Of a stretch of 64,000 bases of DNA, positions 1 to 11,862 are shown piece by piece. The stretch comes from Hyaloperonospora brassicae. Taxonomy: Eukaryota > Oomycota > Peronosporomycetes > Peronosporales > Peronosporaceae. The notes below the pieces were generated by a model. The model did not search any database. It had not been told where the DNA came from and saw nothing but the letters and a program-made list of their open reading frames with translations. The translations under genes were made by a program, and so were the position numbers. The stretch is taken from the NCBI GenBank assembly GCA_947650285.1, contig CANTFL010000529.1, positions 80,906-144,905 of the forward strand. The letters run 5' to 3'. Position 1 is the first letter of the stretch; every line of letters starts with the position of its first letter.

Positions 1-886
1 CACTCTCGTGTGGAATGGGCCAACTGATCACAGGCCCACAGAGAGCACCCCTTTGTCATTCAGTGCGACCGTGAGAAGGTTCCTGCTGCGCCGCTTGACC
101 TGACAAGACATGGACCACCTGCTCTACCGCTACGTGTATTGTGAGGTTGCTGTCACTTGCACGACCATCGCGGTATACCATGGACATGTCAGGCAGAAGA
201 GGAGGGGCTGGTCGTTCGAGCAAGTTTAAGCCGTACAGGCTCTGGACACGGTCAGTCAGTCACCGACAACGACCGCAGTGGTTGTGCCACGTATTCTCAG
301 CGTCGCAGCTACGAGGGCAGGAAGCACTCGTCCCAGTTGCAGTACACGAGTACCGAAGTTACGGTCGTTGATTCGTAGACCAGCAACGTCTTCGTCCGTC
401 TCACGACGACACGCAACAGAATGTCGAACAGAGCGTCCGCGATCGTCGTTCCAGAACAAAGTCCTTCTCCATCACTCTGCTCTCACGAGACAATGTCTGC
501 CATCCCGCGCCAAACACACCTCGAAATCGTGCCCCAGACTACCGACCGACCGTTCGCGTCAGTCGCAGCACAACATGGGTGCAAACCTCAGTCCCTTTCC
601 CTCGCCCACGTCATTCTGCCGCGCTGCACAAGTGCCCATTTCCCCAACGTTCTCCCTATTGTACCATAAAAGCCACTGGCTCGCTGCTCTCGCCGTCGAA
701 TCAGATCGAGGAGGATCCACCAGCGACACCAGCCGCAGAGCGGATGGACAGGGGAAAGGGGACGAGGCTCCGCCACTCATCAGCCGTTTTGTATCCACAT
801 AGAGTACGCGAGTCTACGGATCTTTGCCGCCCGCCCCCGAGTCCTCTCCGCGCGTCCACTCGATCGTCTCCGAGCGGCCCCCGAGC
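1..886. other. upstream region, no gene recognised
   Basis: Short overlapping frames occur on both strands, but none shows a recognisable domain, coherent codon pattern or splice structure. The last part is probably the promoter of the pyrophosphatase gene that follows. The end of another gene could lie at the left edge, but I cannot identify one. Confidence 0.5.
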
Positions 887-896
887 GCTCATTTCG
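887..896 (+). promoter_or_regulatory. initiator-like core promoter element of the pyrophosphatase gene
   Basis: The stretch reads GCTCATTTCG and contains TCATTTC (889-895), which fits the oomycete initiator consensus TCAYTYY. It lies about 68 bp before the first ATG (959), a normal distance for a short oomycete 5' leader. The transcription start would be near A891. This is a motif match, not a mapped start. Confidence 0.55.
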
Positions 897-958
897 GCTT
901 TTGCAGCGCGTGCGACAGCCCCGCAGTCGCTCGTCCCGCGCCCCGTCGCTCGTCCACT

Positions 959-3274
959 ATGACGACGGCTTTTGAAGTGTACGCCTACGTCGTGAGCGCC
1001 GGTGTGTTTGGGCTGTTGTTCGCCGCGTACCTCTTCTACGAAGTGTCGAAGGTCCGCGTCACGCGCCGCGGCGACGGCTACGCACTGCTGGCGTCGGACG
1101 TGCGCCACCAGACGGCCGACCGGCTGTTTGAGATTTACTGTGCCATTCAAGAGGGCGCGCGCGCGTTTCTGCTGGCCGAGTACACGCTGTGCATTGCGTT
1201 CCTCGTGGTCTTTGGCGGCGTTGTGCTCGTGCTCACGTCGTTGACGAACAAACAGGACGACGGCCCGCGCTTCGACTGGCTCTTTGGCACGCTCAATGCC
1301 ACCGCCTTTTGCGTCGGCGGGCTCACGTCCATGGCCGCGGGCTACATGGGCATGATGGTCGCGGTCTACGCGAACGCGCGCACCACTGTGTCGGCCATGA
1401 AAGAGGGCGCGCGCGGCTGGCGCGAGGCGTTCAACACGGCGTTCCGCGCGGGCGCCGTCATGGGCTTTGGCCTGAGTGCCATGGCGCTGCTCGTGCTGTT
1501 TGTGCTGATTAAGGTCTTTGAGACGCAGTACCCGCTGGCGACGCACTACAAGAAGCTGTTTGAAGCCATCTCGGGCTACGGCCTCGGGGGGTCGTCGATT
1601 GCAATGTTTGGCCGCGTGGGCGGCGGCATTTACACGAAAGCAGCCGACGTGGGCGCCGATTTGGCCGGCAAAGTCGTTGAGAACATCCCCGAAGACGACC
1701 CGCGGAATCCCGCGACGATTGCCGACAATGTCGGCGACAATGTCGGCGACGTGGCCGGTATGGGGTCGGACCTCTTTGGGTCGCTGGCCGAAGCCACGTG
1801 CGCCTGTCTAGTGATCTCCACGCAGAGTCCCGAGATCATTGCCGCTGGGTGGCCGGCCGTGCTGTTCCCATTGGTGATTACGGCCACGGGCATTTTCGTG
1901 TCGGCGCTCGTGAGCTTTTTGGCCACGCACGTGTGGCCCGTGAAGAAGGAGAAGGACGTGGAGAGGGTCTTGAAGGTGCAGCTGTTTGCCTCGACGCTGC
2001 TCATGACAGTGCTCGTGATCCCCGTGGCCATGTGGCTGCTGCCCTCGACGTTTTCCATTGGCGGCGCGTACGCAGTGACTCCCATTCGCGCGTTTTACTG
2101 CGTGGCAGTGGGTCTCTGGGGCGGCTGCATTGTCGGCTTTGTCACGGAGTACTTTACCTCGCACAGCTACCAGCCCGTGCGCGAAGTGGCCCAGGCCTGC
2201 GAGACGGGCGCTGCTACCAACATCATTTACGGCCTCGCTCTTGGGTACAAGTCGGCGATCATCCCGATCACGATCATCTCGCTTGCGGTGTACGTGGGCT
2301 TTTCGACGGCGGGCATGTACGGCGTCGCGCTTGCTGCGCTTGGCTTCTTGGGGACGCTCGCCACGTGCCTGGCGATTGACGTGTACGGTCCGATTTGCGA
2401 CAACGCCGGTGGCATTGCCGAGATGGCGGAGCTTCCGGCCGAGGTGCGCGACAAGACGGACGCTCTTGACGCTGCTGGCAACACGACTGCGGCGATTGGC
2501 AAGGGGTTCGCCATTGGGTCAGCTGCCTTGGTGTCCCTGGCTCTGTTTGGCGGCTTTGTGACCCGTATCGAGGAGACGTCGATTAACATTCTGTCGCCGA
2601 TCACGTTCGCCGGACTGTTCATGGGTGCGATGCTGCCGTACTGGTTCACTGCGATGACGATGAAGTCGGTCGGTGTTGCCGCCATGGAAATGGTGAAGGA
2701 GGTGAAGCACCAGTTTGCCACCATCCCTGGTCTCCTCGAGGGTCTACCCGGCCACGGTCCGCCCGACCACGCTCGATGCATCAAGATCTCTACCGACGCT
2801 TCATTGCGCGAGATGATCCCCCCGGGACTGCTCGTGATGCTGTCCCCTATCATTGCCGGTACCTTTTTCGGTGTCCACGCCGTCTCGGGTCTGCTCGTTG
2901 GTAGTTTGACTTCGGGTGTGCAGCTTGCGATCTCGCAGTCGAACACTGGCGGTGCGTGGGACAACGCGAAGAAGTTTGTGGAGAAGGGCTGTGTGTCGAT
3001 TGAGGACAAGGAGGGCAAGCTCATTGTGCAGGGAAAAGGCAGTGCTATCCACAAGGCTGCTGTCATTGGCGACACTGTGGGGGACCCCCTGAAGGACACG
3101 TCTGGTCCAGCGCTCAACATCTTGATGAAGCTCATGGCGATCATCTCGCTGGTGTTCGGCGACTTTTTCAAGAGTATCAACGACGGCCGTGGTCTGCTGA
3201 ACGTTCCGACTGGAGCTGTGGCGGAGGCTGTGGCTGCTGCTCCCGTTGCGGTTGTCGCAGCTCCTCCGATGTAA
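959..3274 (+). CDS. vacuolar-type H+-pyrophosphatase, K+-dependent type I
   Basis: This 771-residue intronless membrane protein hydrolyses cytosolic pyrophosphate and pumps protons into the vacuole or acidocalcisome. The family signatures are clear: DVGADL near residue 229 (the substrate-binding loop), DNVGDNVGDVAGMGSDLFGS at about 256-275, and DTVGDPLKDTSGP near the C terminus, all rich in Mg-PPi-binding aspartates. GNTTAA near residue 507 has Ala where K+-independent enzymes carry Lys, so I assign the K+-dependent type I. About 16 hydrophobic segments are spread over the protein, and 771 residues is the usual family length. The open frame extends upstream to 824, but only through a TTG codon; the ATG at 959 starts a typical N-terminal membrane segment (FEVYAYVVSAGVFGLLFAAY). 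Base composition is GC-rich, unlike the repeats further right. Confidence 0.97.
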   Translation: MTTAFEVYAYVVSAGVFGLLFAAYLFYEVSKVRVTRRGDGYALLASDVRHQTADRLFEIYCAIQEGARAFLLAEYTLCIAFLVVFGGVVLVLTSLTNKQDDGPRFDWLFGTLNATAFCVGGLTSMAAGYMGMMVAVYANARTTVSAMKEGARGWREAFNTAFRAGAVMGFGLSAMALLVLFVLIKVFETQYPLATHYKKLFEAISGYGLGGSSIAMFGRVGGGIYTKAADVGADLAGKVVENIPEDDPRNPATIADNVGDNVGDVAGMGSDLFGSLAEATCACLVISTQSPEIIAAGWPAVLFPLVITATGIFVSALVSFLATHVWPVKKEKDVERVLKVQLFASTLLMTVLVIPVAMWLLPSTFSIGGAYAVTPIRAFYCVAVGLWGGCIVGFVTEYFTSHSYQPVREVAQACETGAATNIIYGLALGYKSAIIPITIISLAVYVGFSTAGMYGVALAALGFLGTLATCLAIDVYGPICDNAGGIAEMAELPAEVRDKTDALDAAGNTTAAIGKGFAIGSAALVSLALFGGFVTRIEETSINILSPITFAGLFMGAMLPYWFTAMTMKSVGVAAMEMVKEVKHQFATIPGLLEGLPGHGPPDHARCIKISTDASLREMIPPGLLVMLSPIIAGTFFGVHAVSGLLVGSLTSGVQLAISQSNTGGAWDNAKKFVEKGCVSIEDKEGKLIVQGKGSAIHKAAVIGDTVGDPLKDTSGPALNILMKLMAIISLVFGDFFKSINDGRGLLNVPTGAVAEAVAAAPVAVVAAPPM

Positions 3275-6110
3275 GCAGTTCTGCTGTGCCATCCAGTGGA
3301 ACGCGCAAGTGGATTAGCCTGACGAGCGGACGAGAGAGTGCAGGCGGCTTTGCGGGAGGGGAGAGAGAGAGAGAGAGGAGGAAACAGGAGGATGTTGGGC
3401 TGTGTCTTGCGGATCATGTCATTTTCGCAGTAGATTGCGCTAGTGAAGTGGTTTGTTGCAGTTTACATCAAGATTGGAAATACAGCTTCTGATACTCGAA
3501 TAGATCGTTCCTTTATGGTCGTCAAGGGGTTGGGCGCTATCCGCACACGCTGGTATGCGTCTCTGTGCCTCCGTTCGATAGGCACGACTACTCGATCGAT
3601 ATTGTCATTTCGAGACTGGGAAGGGGAAAGTTGTCGGTGTACGTCTGGGGATCCGCAATATTGACGTCCGAGCATTATTACGTGCGATGGGTATCTGTTG
3701 CTGATCGTTTGCGAGACGTCGGATACGGTCAGTCCTTCGCAGGGCCAATCTGCTTTACCTTTTGTTACGAACGGAAAGATCTGCCCCACTTACGCGTAGA
3801 TGGGACTTTGCCATACGTCTATCGACCTTTTGCGAGCTCGGAGCGAAGCCCGTAACCAGCGCTCACTTCGTGCGACATATTGTACCAAAAGTTGTCATGA
3901 CGAGGTGGCCGTGGTCAGATGAACGTGTTCGCCATGCGGAACATACCTCCCTTCCTTTTCAGTATTGCAGCTGATGGGTCACGCATGACACGAATGGCAG
4001 TTTATACTGTAGTAGCGCAGTGTGCAGGAATTACAAGCGCTGTAACGAGAGAGCATGAGAGAGCACTTTGGCATTGCGAAATCGCAAACGTGCCGACAGT
4101 GCTTCATTTGGACGCTGGTTTCGAGCTCCGTCGACCTGCCTGTACAGGCCAAACTCGTGCACACTCGCGCGAAGCGACCTCAACTACGAGACTTTGTCGT
4201 CCTGTGATGCAAATCGTGTAGTACTAGTGTCGACGTCGATGCTCCTATGTTCCTCACTTCTAGCTCACTCTTTCGAGCTGTCCCGAGACCTTTCGAATAC
4301 GATCCCGCTCGCAAGTTTGTATCGCCTTTTCGATCTACTGCGCTACTCGAAAACAGCGTTCCCAAATGCTTCCTTCGGATTACATCAGCCAATCGACGGT
4401 GCGTATTTGTGACTACCGATGTAGGCATGGGCGGATAGCGAAATGTCGGTGTGAAAATATATTCGTTCCCTACCCAGTCAATCGACAATCCGCGAAACTA
4501 CAAATGATGCAATCATTTCGATCTTCGATGTTTGCAGTTAGTTTGAGACAAACGATCGTCATAGCAAGGGTTCAGAAAGCTTGGGATCGAGCGAGATATG
4601 CTGTCATCGATATTGCATGCTACCCGCCCCGCTCAATGTAGATTCGTCAAGGGAAAGCAAACCGTTGTATAAAAGAGATGTGACCTGCGCGCATGCGTGG
4701 CTTCTGTCATATGAGTTATGTATTCCAGAGAGATGTATTCTCAAACGGAACGACACGAAAGTTGCCAGATCACTAGCAACAACGCCTCGGCATCTCGATC
4801 AGCTAGCATAAGAAGGAGAGCTTGTACAGTATAGGATGGTATCGCGCACAGGAAAGCTATCCACATCGAATTCGAAGGATTGTCTGCCACAGGATGCCAT
4901 CGACGCAACCTCGAGTGTCTTTGCCGTTCACACAGCCATGTCGAGACCTGTTGTGACATCCTGACCGCGTTTGTATGATGCGAGTGCCTTCGCTCTCCCC
5001 ACAAGCTTCTTCCGAGCTCGTAGAACCCTCCAGTCCAGAGCGCAGGAAGAAATTTCATGGTCACTGTTGTTGTTTTTCAAACCACCACAACAATGTCTCC
5101 GGCTCGTTCTGGCGGGTGAATCGCCGACGATCGCTCTGTCACAATCGCAACTTCAGCATTCTACACCGACCAGCCAACATTCTACGTTGCGTCAACAGGC
5201 TTCGAGACCGCTGTCCCAGTTATATGCGGTCTGACGCCCCGCGAACATGCAAAAATTGACCTTTGGTCGCGCACCCGTCCTCCACGTTGCTCTCCTTGGC
5301 TTTTTCTAGCTGTACGTATGCAGCTCATCTTATCTCGTGTACCAGCGCATACAGGCAAACCATCGGAGTATCTCTCTGACGAAGCTACTGTTTGTCGCAG
5401 CACTTTCGTTCTTACTCTCGGGTTCACTCTGCATATTCTGCAGACCCGCACAAGTTTCTCTCGTGTGCAGCAAGACAATGAAAACGATTTGTCTGGACAT
5501 TGTTTTACTGCGGTTAGTAGCTTTTCCATAGCGTGACGTGATGGCCACAACGATCTCGCTCTTGTGGGGTCAAGATCGTTTCTGCAGTTGACTTTCGTTT
5601 GACCGAAGCCGTTCTGATTGCTTGGTACGCGACAACGAGTCAGCCGTCGAAACAGATGATCGGACGAAAGTGATGAGTTCAGTCGCCAGTAAGAACGTGG
5701 CGTGAACGTTTGCAGAGAAGCCACTCCAATCTATAGGACTAAGCTCGTTTTCCAGCAAACGTCCGTTCGACTTGGACTTTGTTGATCAAAACGTTCGATC
5801 GCCGCTATCGGTCGTCCGTTTCTTCGAGCAACTCGTACGCACGAGAGCTTTTCTACCCGCGACATTCGCTGTCGTGTTCTAAATCTGATGGCGTTACCAA
5901 ACAGACTCCACCAAAGCCACAGAAAAGTCCATCGTATGCCAAAACGAGCAGTCAGTCGGTTTTGGTCACGCTCTGTCGTACAACATCGAGCAATTGGGCA
6001 CGATTGGGTGTCCCTATGTGCTAAACATTCGGACAAAAGACTAAATGCGTGACTTATTCACCTAATTTGTACAACTCGTACGAAAACGGCCAAGAAGAGG
6101 CATAGCACTT
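3275..6110. other. 2.8-kb intergenic region
   Basis: No frame here has recognisable domain content. A GA-rich run (3358-3382) follows the pyrophosphatase stop and may lie in its 3' UTR. The longest frame is on the minus strand (5182-5724, 180 codons); its composition is Arg/Ser/Cys-rich without any motif, so I do not call it a gene. Confidence 0.6.
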
Positions 6111-7472
6111 ATGCTGCCCACGCGTCACGGCCGTCAGGGCCGCCCCGAGACGAGTTGGCTACTGCTACCGAAGCTTTACGTGTACTTAGGTGCGCTGGCC
6201 ACGTTCGTCGCTGGGGCTCTCTTTGGGTCGGGCTACTACCACACAAGGGGCGGCGCCACGTCGCACGTGCTCGGCCGCTACGTGTCTCCCAAGTCCACGG
6301 TGCTGGTGACGGGCGGCTTGGGCTTTATCGGTAGCCACGTGGTCGACGATTTACTGGCCAATGACTTTGAGGTTGGTTTAAAACAGTGCTTGGCAGCTCA
6401 TCTTTTCTCCTTCTTCTTCTTCTTCTTCTTCTTCGCCATCCATTGTGGATCGGCAGAACGTTCGTTTGTTGTTTTAAACACAAAAAGGGCACGACATTTA
6501 ATCGTCGATTGTGGCATTGATCAGGTGATTGTGTACGACGACATGAGCAATGGCAAGAACTTCAACCGCGATGTCGCATCTGTGCTGCTGAAAGACATTA
6601 CCGTCGTCGACGACTTTTCGTTCATCGTTCACAAGGTGCGGAGAACGCCACGAGTGCTTTCGAGTGCTTGACTATGGTCAGGTCAGGTTTTGCAGTATTG
6701 ATGTGTTCTCACGCTTTCGTACTGTCTCGTTGCTTAGGTCGACTATGTGGTGCATTTAGCTGCTGCGATTTCTGTCGAAGAAAGCACTCGTCTTCCCGAG
6801 AAGTACGAGCGGATCAATGTCGAAGGGTCGCGCAAGGTGCTCGACTGGGCCACCAAAAACGGCGTCAAGCGCGTCGTAGCTGCGTCTTCTGCTGCTACGT
6901 ATGGCGTTCCACTTCCAGAGAATATGCCGTTGAGTGAAGAGACAGCTACTGGTGGTATCTGTGCGTACGCGACCACGAAATTCCGCATGGAAAAGCTGAT
7001 GAAAGAGTTCAACGAGGATTACGGTCTCGCTTCGACAGCGCTACGGTTTTTCAATGTCTATGGACCACGGCAGGACCCCAACTCGTCGTACAGCGGCGTT
7101 GTTTCCTGGTTCATGGAGCAGGCCAAGGTCAATGGCACGTTGAAGGTGACTGGCGACGGGGACCAGTACCGCGACTTTGTGTACGTGAAAGACGTGGCAC
7201 GTGCCGTTCGCACGGCAATGCTCTTGACAAGTGACGAATTCGACGTGTTTAATGTGTGCACGGGCGTCAAGTCCACGATCCAGTCAGTGGCAGAGCGCAT
7301 TGTCGAGAAGTTTGGATCGTCTGCTGCCATTGAGCACGTGCCGTTTCGCTCGGGTGACGTGAAGGAGTCGGTCTGCTCTCCTGTCAAAGCAGCGACCAAA
7401 CTGGGGTTCACGGCATCCTACGACTTTTCCGAAGGCATCAGTGAAACGCGCGACTGGTTCTTGTCACTCTGA
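6111..7472 (+). CDS. membrane-anchored NAD-dependent nucleotide-sugar epimerase/dehydratase (extended SDR)
   Basis: Three exons, 6111-6371, 6525-6635 and 6738-7472, give 368 residues. Intron 1 (153 bp) has a TTC-rich tract and happens to be in frame, so the unspliced frame stays open. Residues 19-41 are a hydrophobic signal anchor, as in Golgi type II nucleotide-sugar enzymes. The Rossmann motif GGLGFIG is at 68-74 and the active site is SSAATYG (about 174-180) plus YATTK with Tyr201/Lys205. FNVYGPRQDPNSSYSG and GDQYRDFVYVKDVA are typical of the GalE/UDP-glucuronate decarboxylase branch. It probably acts on UDP-sugars in the secretory pathway for wall or glycoprotein glycans. I cannot separate 4-epimerase from decarboxylase activity by sequence; the anchor favours a Golgi enzyme. 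Confidence 0.9.
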
Positions 7473-9330
7473 GGTCAAGACGTGTCTGGCAAACCTGCAT
7501 CGTGTGCATAGCGACGCATAGTTAGATCGCGCCGTTTGTCGTCGAATCGAATAGGAGGAGTTAGGACTGTAGGAGGGACACGGTCTGTGTAAACAACGTG
7601 GTGACCATTTGCTCTCTTACGAGCTGTTTACGCTCCGTGGTCCGACAGTGGCGTGGACTGACTGTTTTTCTCTTGCGTCCACTTGTAAGAGCTGATTGTG
7701 CGAGGATGTATCGTCGGACTAAAGCAGGACGGAAACGAAGCCGAGCCGTTGTGTGAGTGCTTGACGCTTTACACAGACGAAATGAAGCGAATCGGCCGTA
7801 CCAGTGCTATTCGATCATCTGCTCCACTCTACGCTCATACAGCGACGAGACACTCCGATATGCGCTCGCATGACACAAAGCCGCCAAGTTACTTATTGGC
7901 GCAACGGCTTCGATCGCGATCAGCACCGATCAGCACACCAGTGCCACGTTTCCATTGTCTATAGCTCTTTCCAGGTACAAAAGCCGACCCGAATCGAAAC
8001 GACGATTGCATTGAGTCTCTCCGTGCTACAGAGCCTTCTCACGTAGCTGGTGCGAGAGATTTCCTACGTTCATACCGTCATGGAATGATTGGGACCCACG
8101 TGAACAACCGGTCTGATCCGAACTTGTTGTGCACGTTGTTCGCCAGCGAGCACACCATACTTCATTCACACTGATACCTGGCTACAAGCAACAGCAGCGG
8201 TGGTAGTATGATGTGTCCTTACTAAGCAGGTCTGGCACGGAGGAGATACCGTAGATCGTCCTGCATGAGTTCAGCACATAGACGTCGACCAAGCAGCGTA
8301 CTGTATCGCTAAACTTGTCACCAAGCTCCTTAAGCGGACTCCGAACCAGCAGCTCCGTCGATGATGACCATCGAAGTAGCAAGTGATCGCCTCGACGTTC
8401 ACGATGCTGGGAACGACGTGACAGAGAATCGGTTGATGTCACTACTGCCCGTCAGAAAGCTCTTACATGAAGGACCGACTGTTTAGAGACAAGACACACC
8501 CGTTTTTTCCTCGAGACATACGTCCACTCGAGTCCGGCGTGTCCCAGCCTCCCTCCCTCTGGTTCGCGTCCGTCAACATGCATCGTCTTCAGCTGCTAAG
8601 GAGGCACAACTGGCTGTACGAGCTCAGGCCAACCAATCGTGCCCTATCGGCGCAGGAGCACTTGCTCCAAATCAGCGGCGCGTGCGTCTATCGCGTACCC
8701 ACAGCGACTAATTGTAACCGCATCTGCAGGCGACTGAGACGCGACCGACCGCGAGTATACCCTTGTAACAAACGATCTACGTGGGCGTATCTGGCCCAAC
8801 GACATCGCAGCAAGAGGCTGGTGCGAACTCCTAGCGCTTCACGGTCTCTCGTTCCTTGTGGCTGTGCCAGCCCTGCGCGCTGTCCCACCTAAACCAACTC
8901 AGGCGCTTTTACGCTCTCTCTCTATGTGCACATATCGACGAGTCGCGATTACGTAGCTGGCCCGTCTGCGCCATCAACTGTCGACGCACTTCCCCCGTGT
9001 CTGACTTCTGTCGGTCGCCTCATTCGTCGTCGATCCAGCAGACCCCTCACAAGTCATGACCGTCGATCCGCTTCCCCTCCCCCCCCCCCAACAAACAACT
9101 ACAGGACATGTGCCCCCACCTGTGTATACACACATAAATGTACGGTTGTCCACACCCACTTACATATCCATGTAGATATGTGTATACGCGTGTCACCCCA
9201 CCCCACCCCACCTACTCGACGACGATCGACGAACGAGTCGTCAACCACTTTGTCCCATTCATTTGGCTTTCAGCTGTTCGCTTCACTTGCGCTTTTCGTC
9301 GTCGCGTCGCGCATTGCAATTCAACTCGAC
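7473..9330. other. intergenic region with low-complexity DNA
   Basis: No gene recognised. The part nearest the receptor-kinase gene is low in complexity: a C-run (9076-9090), a CACCC/CCCCA run (9190-9214) and alternating TATACAC/ACATAT stretches (9121-9190). A frame open from 8926 runs into the receptor-kinase gene, but it translates simple repeats and is not taken as its N terminus. Confidence 0.6.
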
Positions 9331-9398
9331 AGGCAGTCAGTCAGTCAGTCAGTCAGTCAGTCAGTCAGTCGGTCGGTCGGTCGGTCGGTCGGTCGGTC
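9331..9398 (+). repeat. compound tetranucleotide microsatellite (CAGT)n-(CGGT)n in the 5' leader
   Basis: A tandem array of CAGT units passes directly into an array of CGGT units and ends about 25 bp before the ATG of the receptor-kinase gene. The second array differs from the first by one A-to-G change per unit, which suggests slippage expansion after a single substitution. Its place in the predicted leader means length changes could affect translation. Confidence 0.9.
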
Positions 9399-9423
9399 CC
9401 CGTCGACGCCTCCGACGTCCGCA

Positions 9424-11862
9424 ATGGACAGCGCGCGGCACTACGTGCGCCCCGACTCGCTGTTCACGCAGACGGGGGCCTTCGTCTCGCTCGTGAGCTG
9501 CTCGATCGTCGTGCTGTCGTTCCTCTGGAAGCGCAAGTGCCGGCACCCGAACCCCATTATCTACTGGAAGTCGGTCGTCGACCTGCTCTACGCGCTGCGG
9601 TTCCAGTACCGCTGGGACGCGTACATGACGACGCTCGTGAGCTGCCGCGTGCTCGCGACGCTCACGCAGTTCTGCACCTTTTCGTCCGAGTGCTGGTTCC
9701 TCAGCATGTCGTTCAACTTGTACCAGTGCGCGACGAACCCGTTCACGAACCTCAGGCAGAACCTGCAGTGGTACCACGCCTTCTCCTGGGGCGTGGGCGC
9801 GCTCTTTGCCGTGCTGCTGTGGCTCTCGCGCGCGGCGTTCGACCCGGAAGTCCATCCGTCCTGCTTTGTCGACGAGACCGACCCAGACGAACTCGCCGTG
9901 TACTACGTCGTGGTCATCCTCGCCGTGCTCTGTGCCGTCATGTTTGCGGTCCTCGAGACGCAGACGCACCCGTTCAAAGGCATGACCGAGGCACTAAAAG
10001 CCAAGAAAGACGTGATCCGCAGCGCGCGGATCTTCACCGTAGCGTACATTATCTACCAACTATTCCTCATTTCGTTCTGGATCGCCGACGTGCTGTTCCT
10101 TCGGAATCGCCCTGTCGCGCTCCAGCGCGTGCGCGACGCCTCCTCGTTCCTGCAGGCAGCCAAGGGGTTGATTGACCTGGTCATTTGGGTGGCGATCAAT
10201 GGCCCGCCACAAGTCGACTGCCGCGCTGGTCGTTTGAGCACAACCTTTGACACGGATCGATACAGCGACGTCAACATTGACCTTCAGCCACAGCTGAACG
10301 TCGCGCTGCGGAAAGAAGTGCTGCACTTTACCACGAGAGGAATCGTGGCCGCGTCGTCCAATACCCCAATGGTCACGAACGGTCGACGGGTGGTGCACCT
10401 TCGCTTGCATGAGCTGGGCATGACCGTGTGCTTTGATGACTACAGCCCGACTTCTTTTCGCGACATTCGACAGGGGTTTGGCATCAACGAGATATTGTTT
10501 CGCAAAGCGTTCCTGGCAACTTGTCACGAGCGGCTGGAGTCTGGCGGGTCCAGTGGTGCCTTTATGTTTTACACCGCCGACTACTCTTTCTTGGTGAAGT
10601 CCGTGACAACGAGCGAGCGTAACGTGTTGTTGAAGATGCTGCCAGCGTACATTCGTCACATGAAGCAGAATTCAGACTCGCACTTGACCCGGTTCTACGG
10701 TTGTCACTCCATTGAGATGTATGGACAAGTCTTCAGTTTTGTGGTCATGGGAAACGTTATCGGTCGAGCAAGTATGCACCAGTTTTTCGACATCAAAGGG
10801 TCATGGGTTGATCGCAATGCCAAGGTGCGTGCAATTGTTGCATCTTTGCGTTTCATGATCGCGAGTACATGTTGTTGACCTGACAGGATCTGTCTTTTTG
10901 GTGAGTCGCAGCCGATTCCGCCAGGAAAAACTGTCATTTGTACGTACTGTAGTAACGCGTTTCAGTATGGTACGAACGAAAGCTGCGAGTACAGCATTCG
11001 TGGTATTCATTTACCGCACATTGTGTTGAAAGACAACGACTTTCATCGGAAAATGCGAGTGGAAGCAAAGACCGGTAGGTACTGGTGCGATGTCATGGAT
11101 GCATGGTGCGTCTAGCGGATGACTGAGACACATTTGGTTTCTTGTGTGTTTGCAGCTGAGGCACTTGCTCGTCAACTCGAAAGTGACAGCAACTTTTTGA
11201 AAGATGAAGGCATCATGGACTACAGCCTAATGCTAAGTGTGCACAACACAAAGTACGTGGTCGAACACTCGGAAATTGGTACTAGGGTACAGTCTCCGAC
11301 AAAGCGCAAGGTGAGCTACCCAGTATGCCATCCTGATAGCGATTCCTTTTTGAAGATTGCTACGGATGATGCGGATCCGGTCGGCAATGCCGGCGTTGAG
11401 AATTTAGACGAGGTTGAATGTGGGAACCGTAGAAACTTCAACAGGAGTTGCCGCTATTCAGTCGTAAACAAAGCCGACGACATCGGCGTCACGGTTCATG
11501 ACGATACGCCCCTCCTGTATGCAGACAACTCTGGCCGCCGTTACGACGTGGTTTCGTACGGTTTGGCTGGAACAAACTCTGCTTCAGCTGACGGCTCTAA
11601 ATGGGTCGGTACGAGGACTCTTGAGAACCACGAGTACCATGCGACTGTCGTTGTTGGCCCGGATTGTTACACACTAGGAGTGGTCGACATATTGCAAACT
11701 TGGACATGGAGCAAGCGGTTGGAGCGTCTGTGGAAAACGCTTGTACTACGTCGCGACCGCATGGGAATATCTGCGGCGCCTCCCAAACTTTACGCCGAGC
11801 GATTTCAGCGGAAAATGCGCGACATCTTGATGGTATCATCGTCATCGGTGGGTTTTGACTAG
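9424..11862 (+). CDS. GK: GPCR-PIPK (seven-transmembrane receptor fused to phosphatidylinositol-phosphate kinase)
   Basis: Exons 9424-10824, 10912-11074 and 11156-11862 give 756 residues. Residues 15-285 hold about seven hydrophobic segments, for example GAFVSLVSCSIVVLSFLW and VYYVVVILAVLCAVMFAVL, resembling a receptor bundle. The rest is a PIP kinase: GAFMFYTADYSFLVKS with Lys391 as ATP-binding lysine, FFDIKGSW near 455, VLKDNDF, GIMDYSLML, and VVDILQTW with the Mg-binding Asp, ending in SAAPPKLYAERFQRKM. It would make phosphoinositide bisphosphate in response to an unknown signal. A variable insert lies between MDYSLML and VVDIL. The exon 2 acceptor is chosen because the nearer AG (10886-10887) would bring in a stop; CAG at 10909-10911 keeps the frame. 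This fusion is known from oomycetes and Dictyostelium. Confidence 0.95.

Noticed and set aside
824..958. 45-codon N-terminal extension of the pyrophosphatase
   Set aside because: It begins with TTG, is Ser/Pro-rich, and the initiator motif at 889-895 would lie inside it; the ATG at 959 fits the family start.
701..1546. 281-codon minus-strand frame opposite the pyrophosphatase start
   Set aside because: It mirrors GC-rich codons of the real gene; composition is His/Arg/Ala-rich with no domain.
5182..5724. 180-codon minus-strand frame in the intergenic region
   Set aside because: No motif, no splice partner and odd composition.
8926..9423. 166-codon N-terminal extension of the receptor-kinase
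   Set aside because: It translates low-complexity repeats and the microsatellite; the ATG at 9424 directly precedes the first membrane segment.
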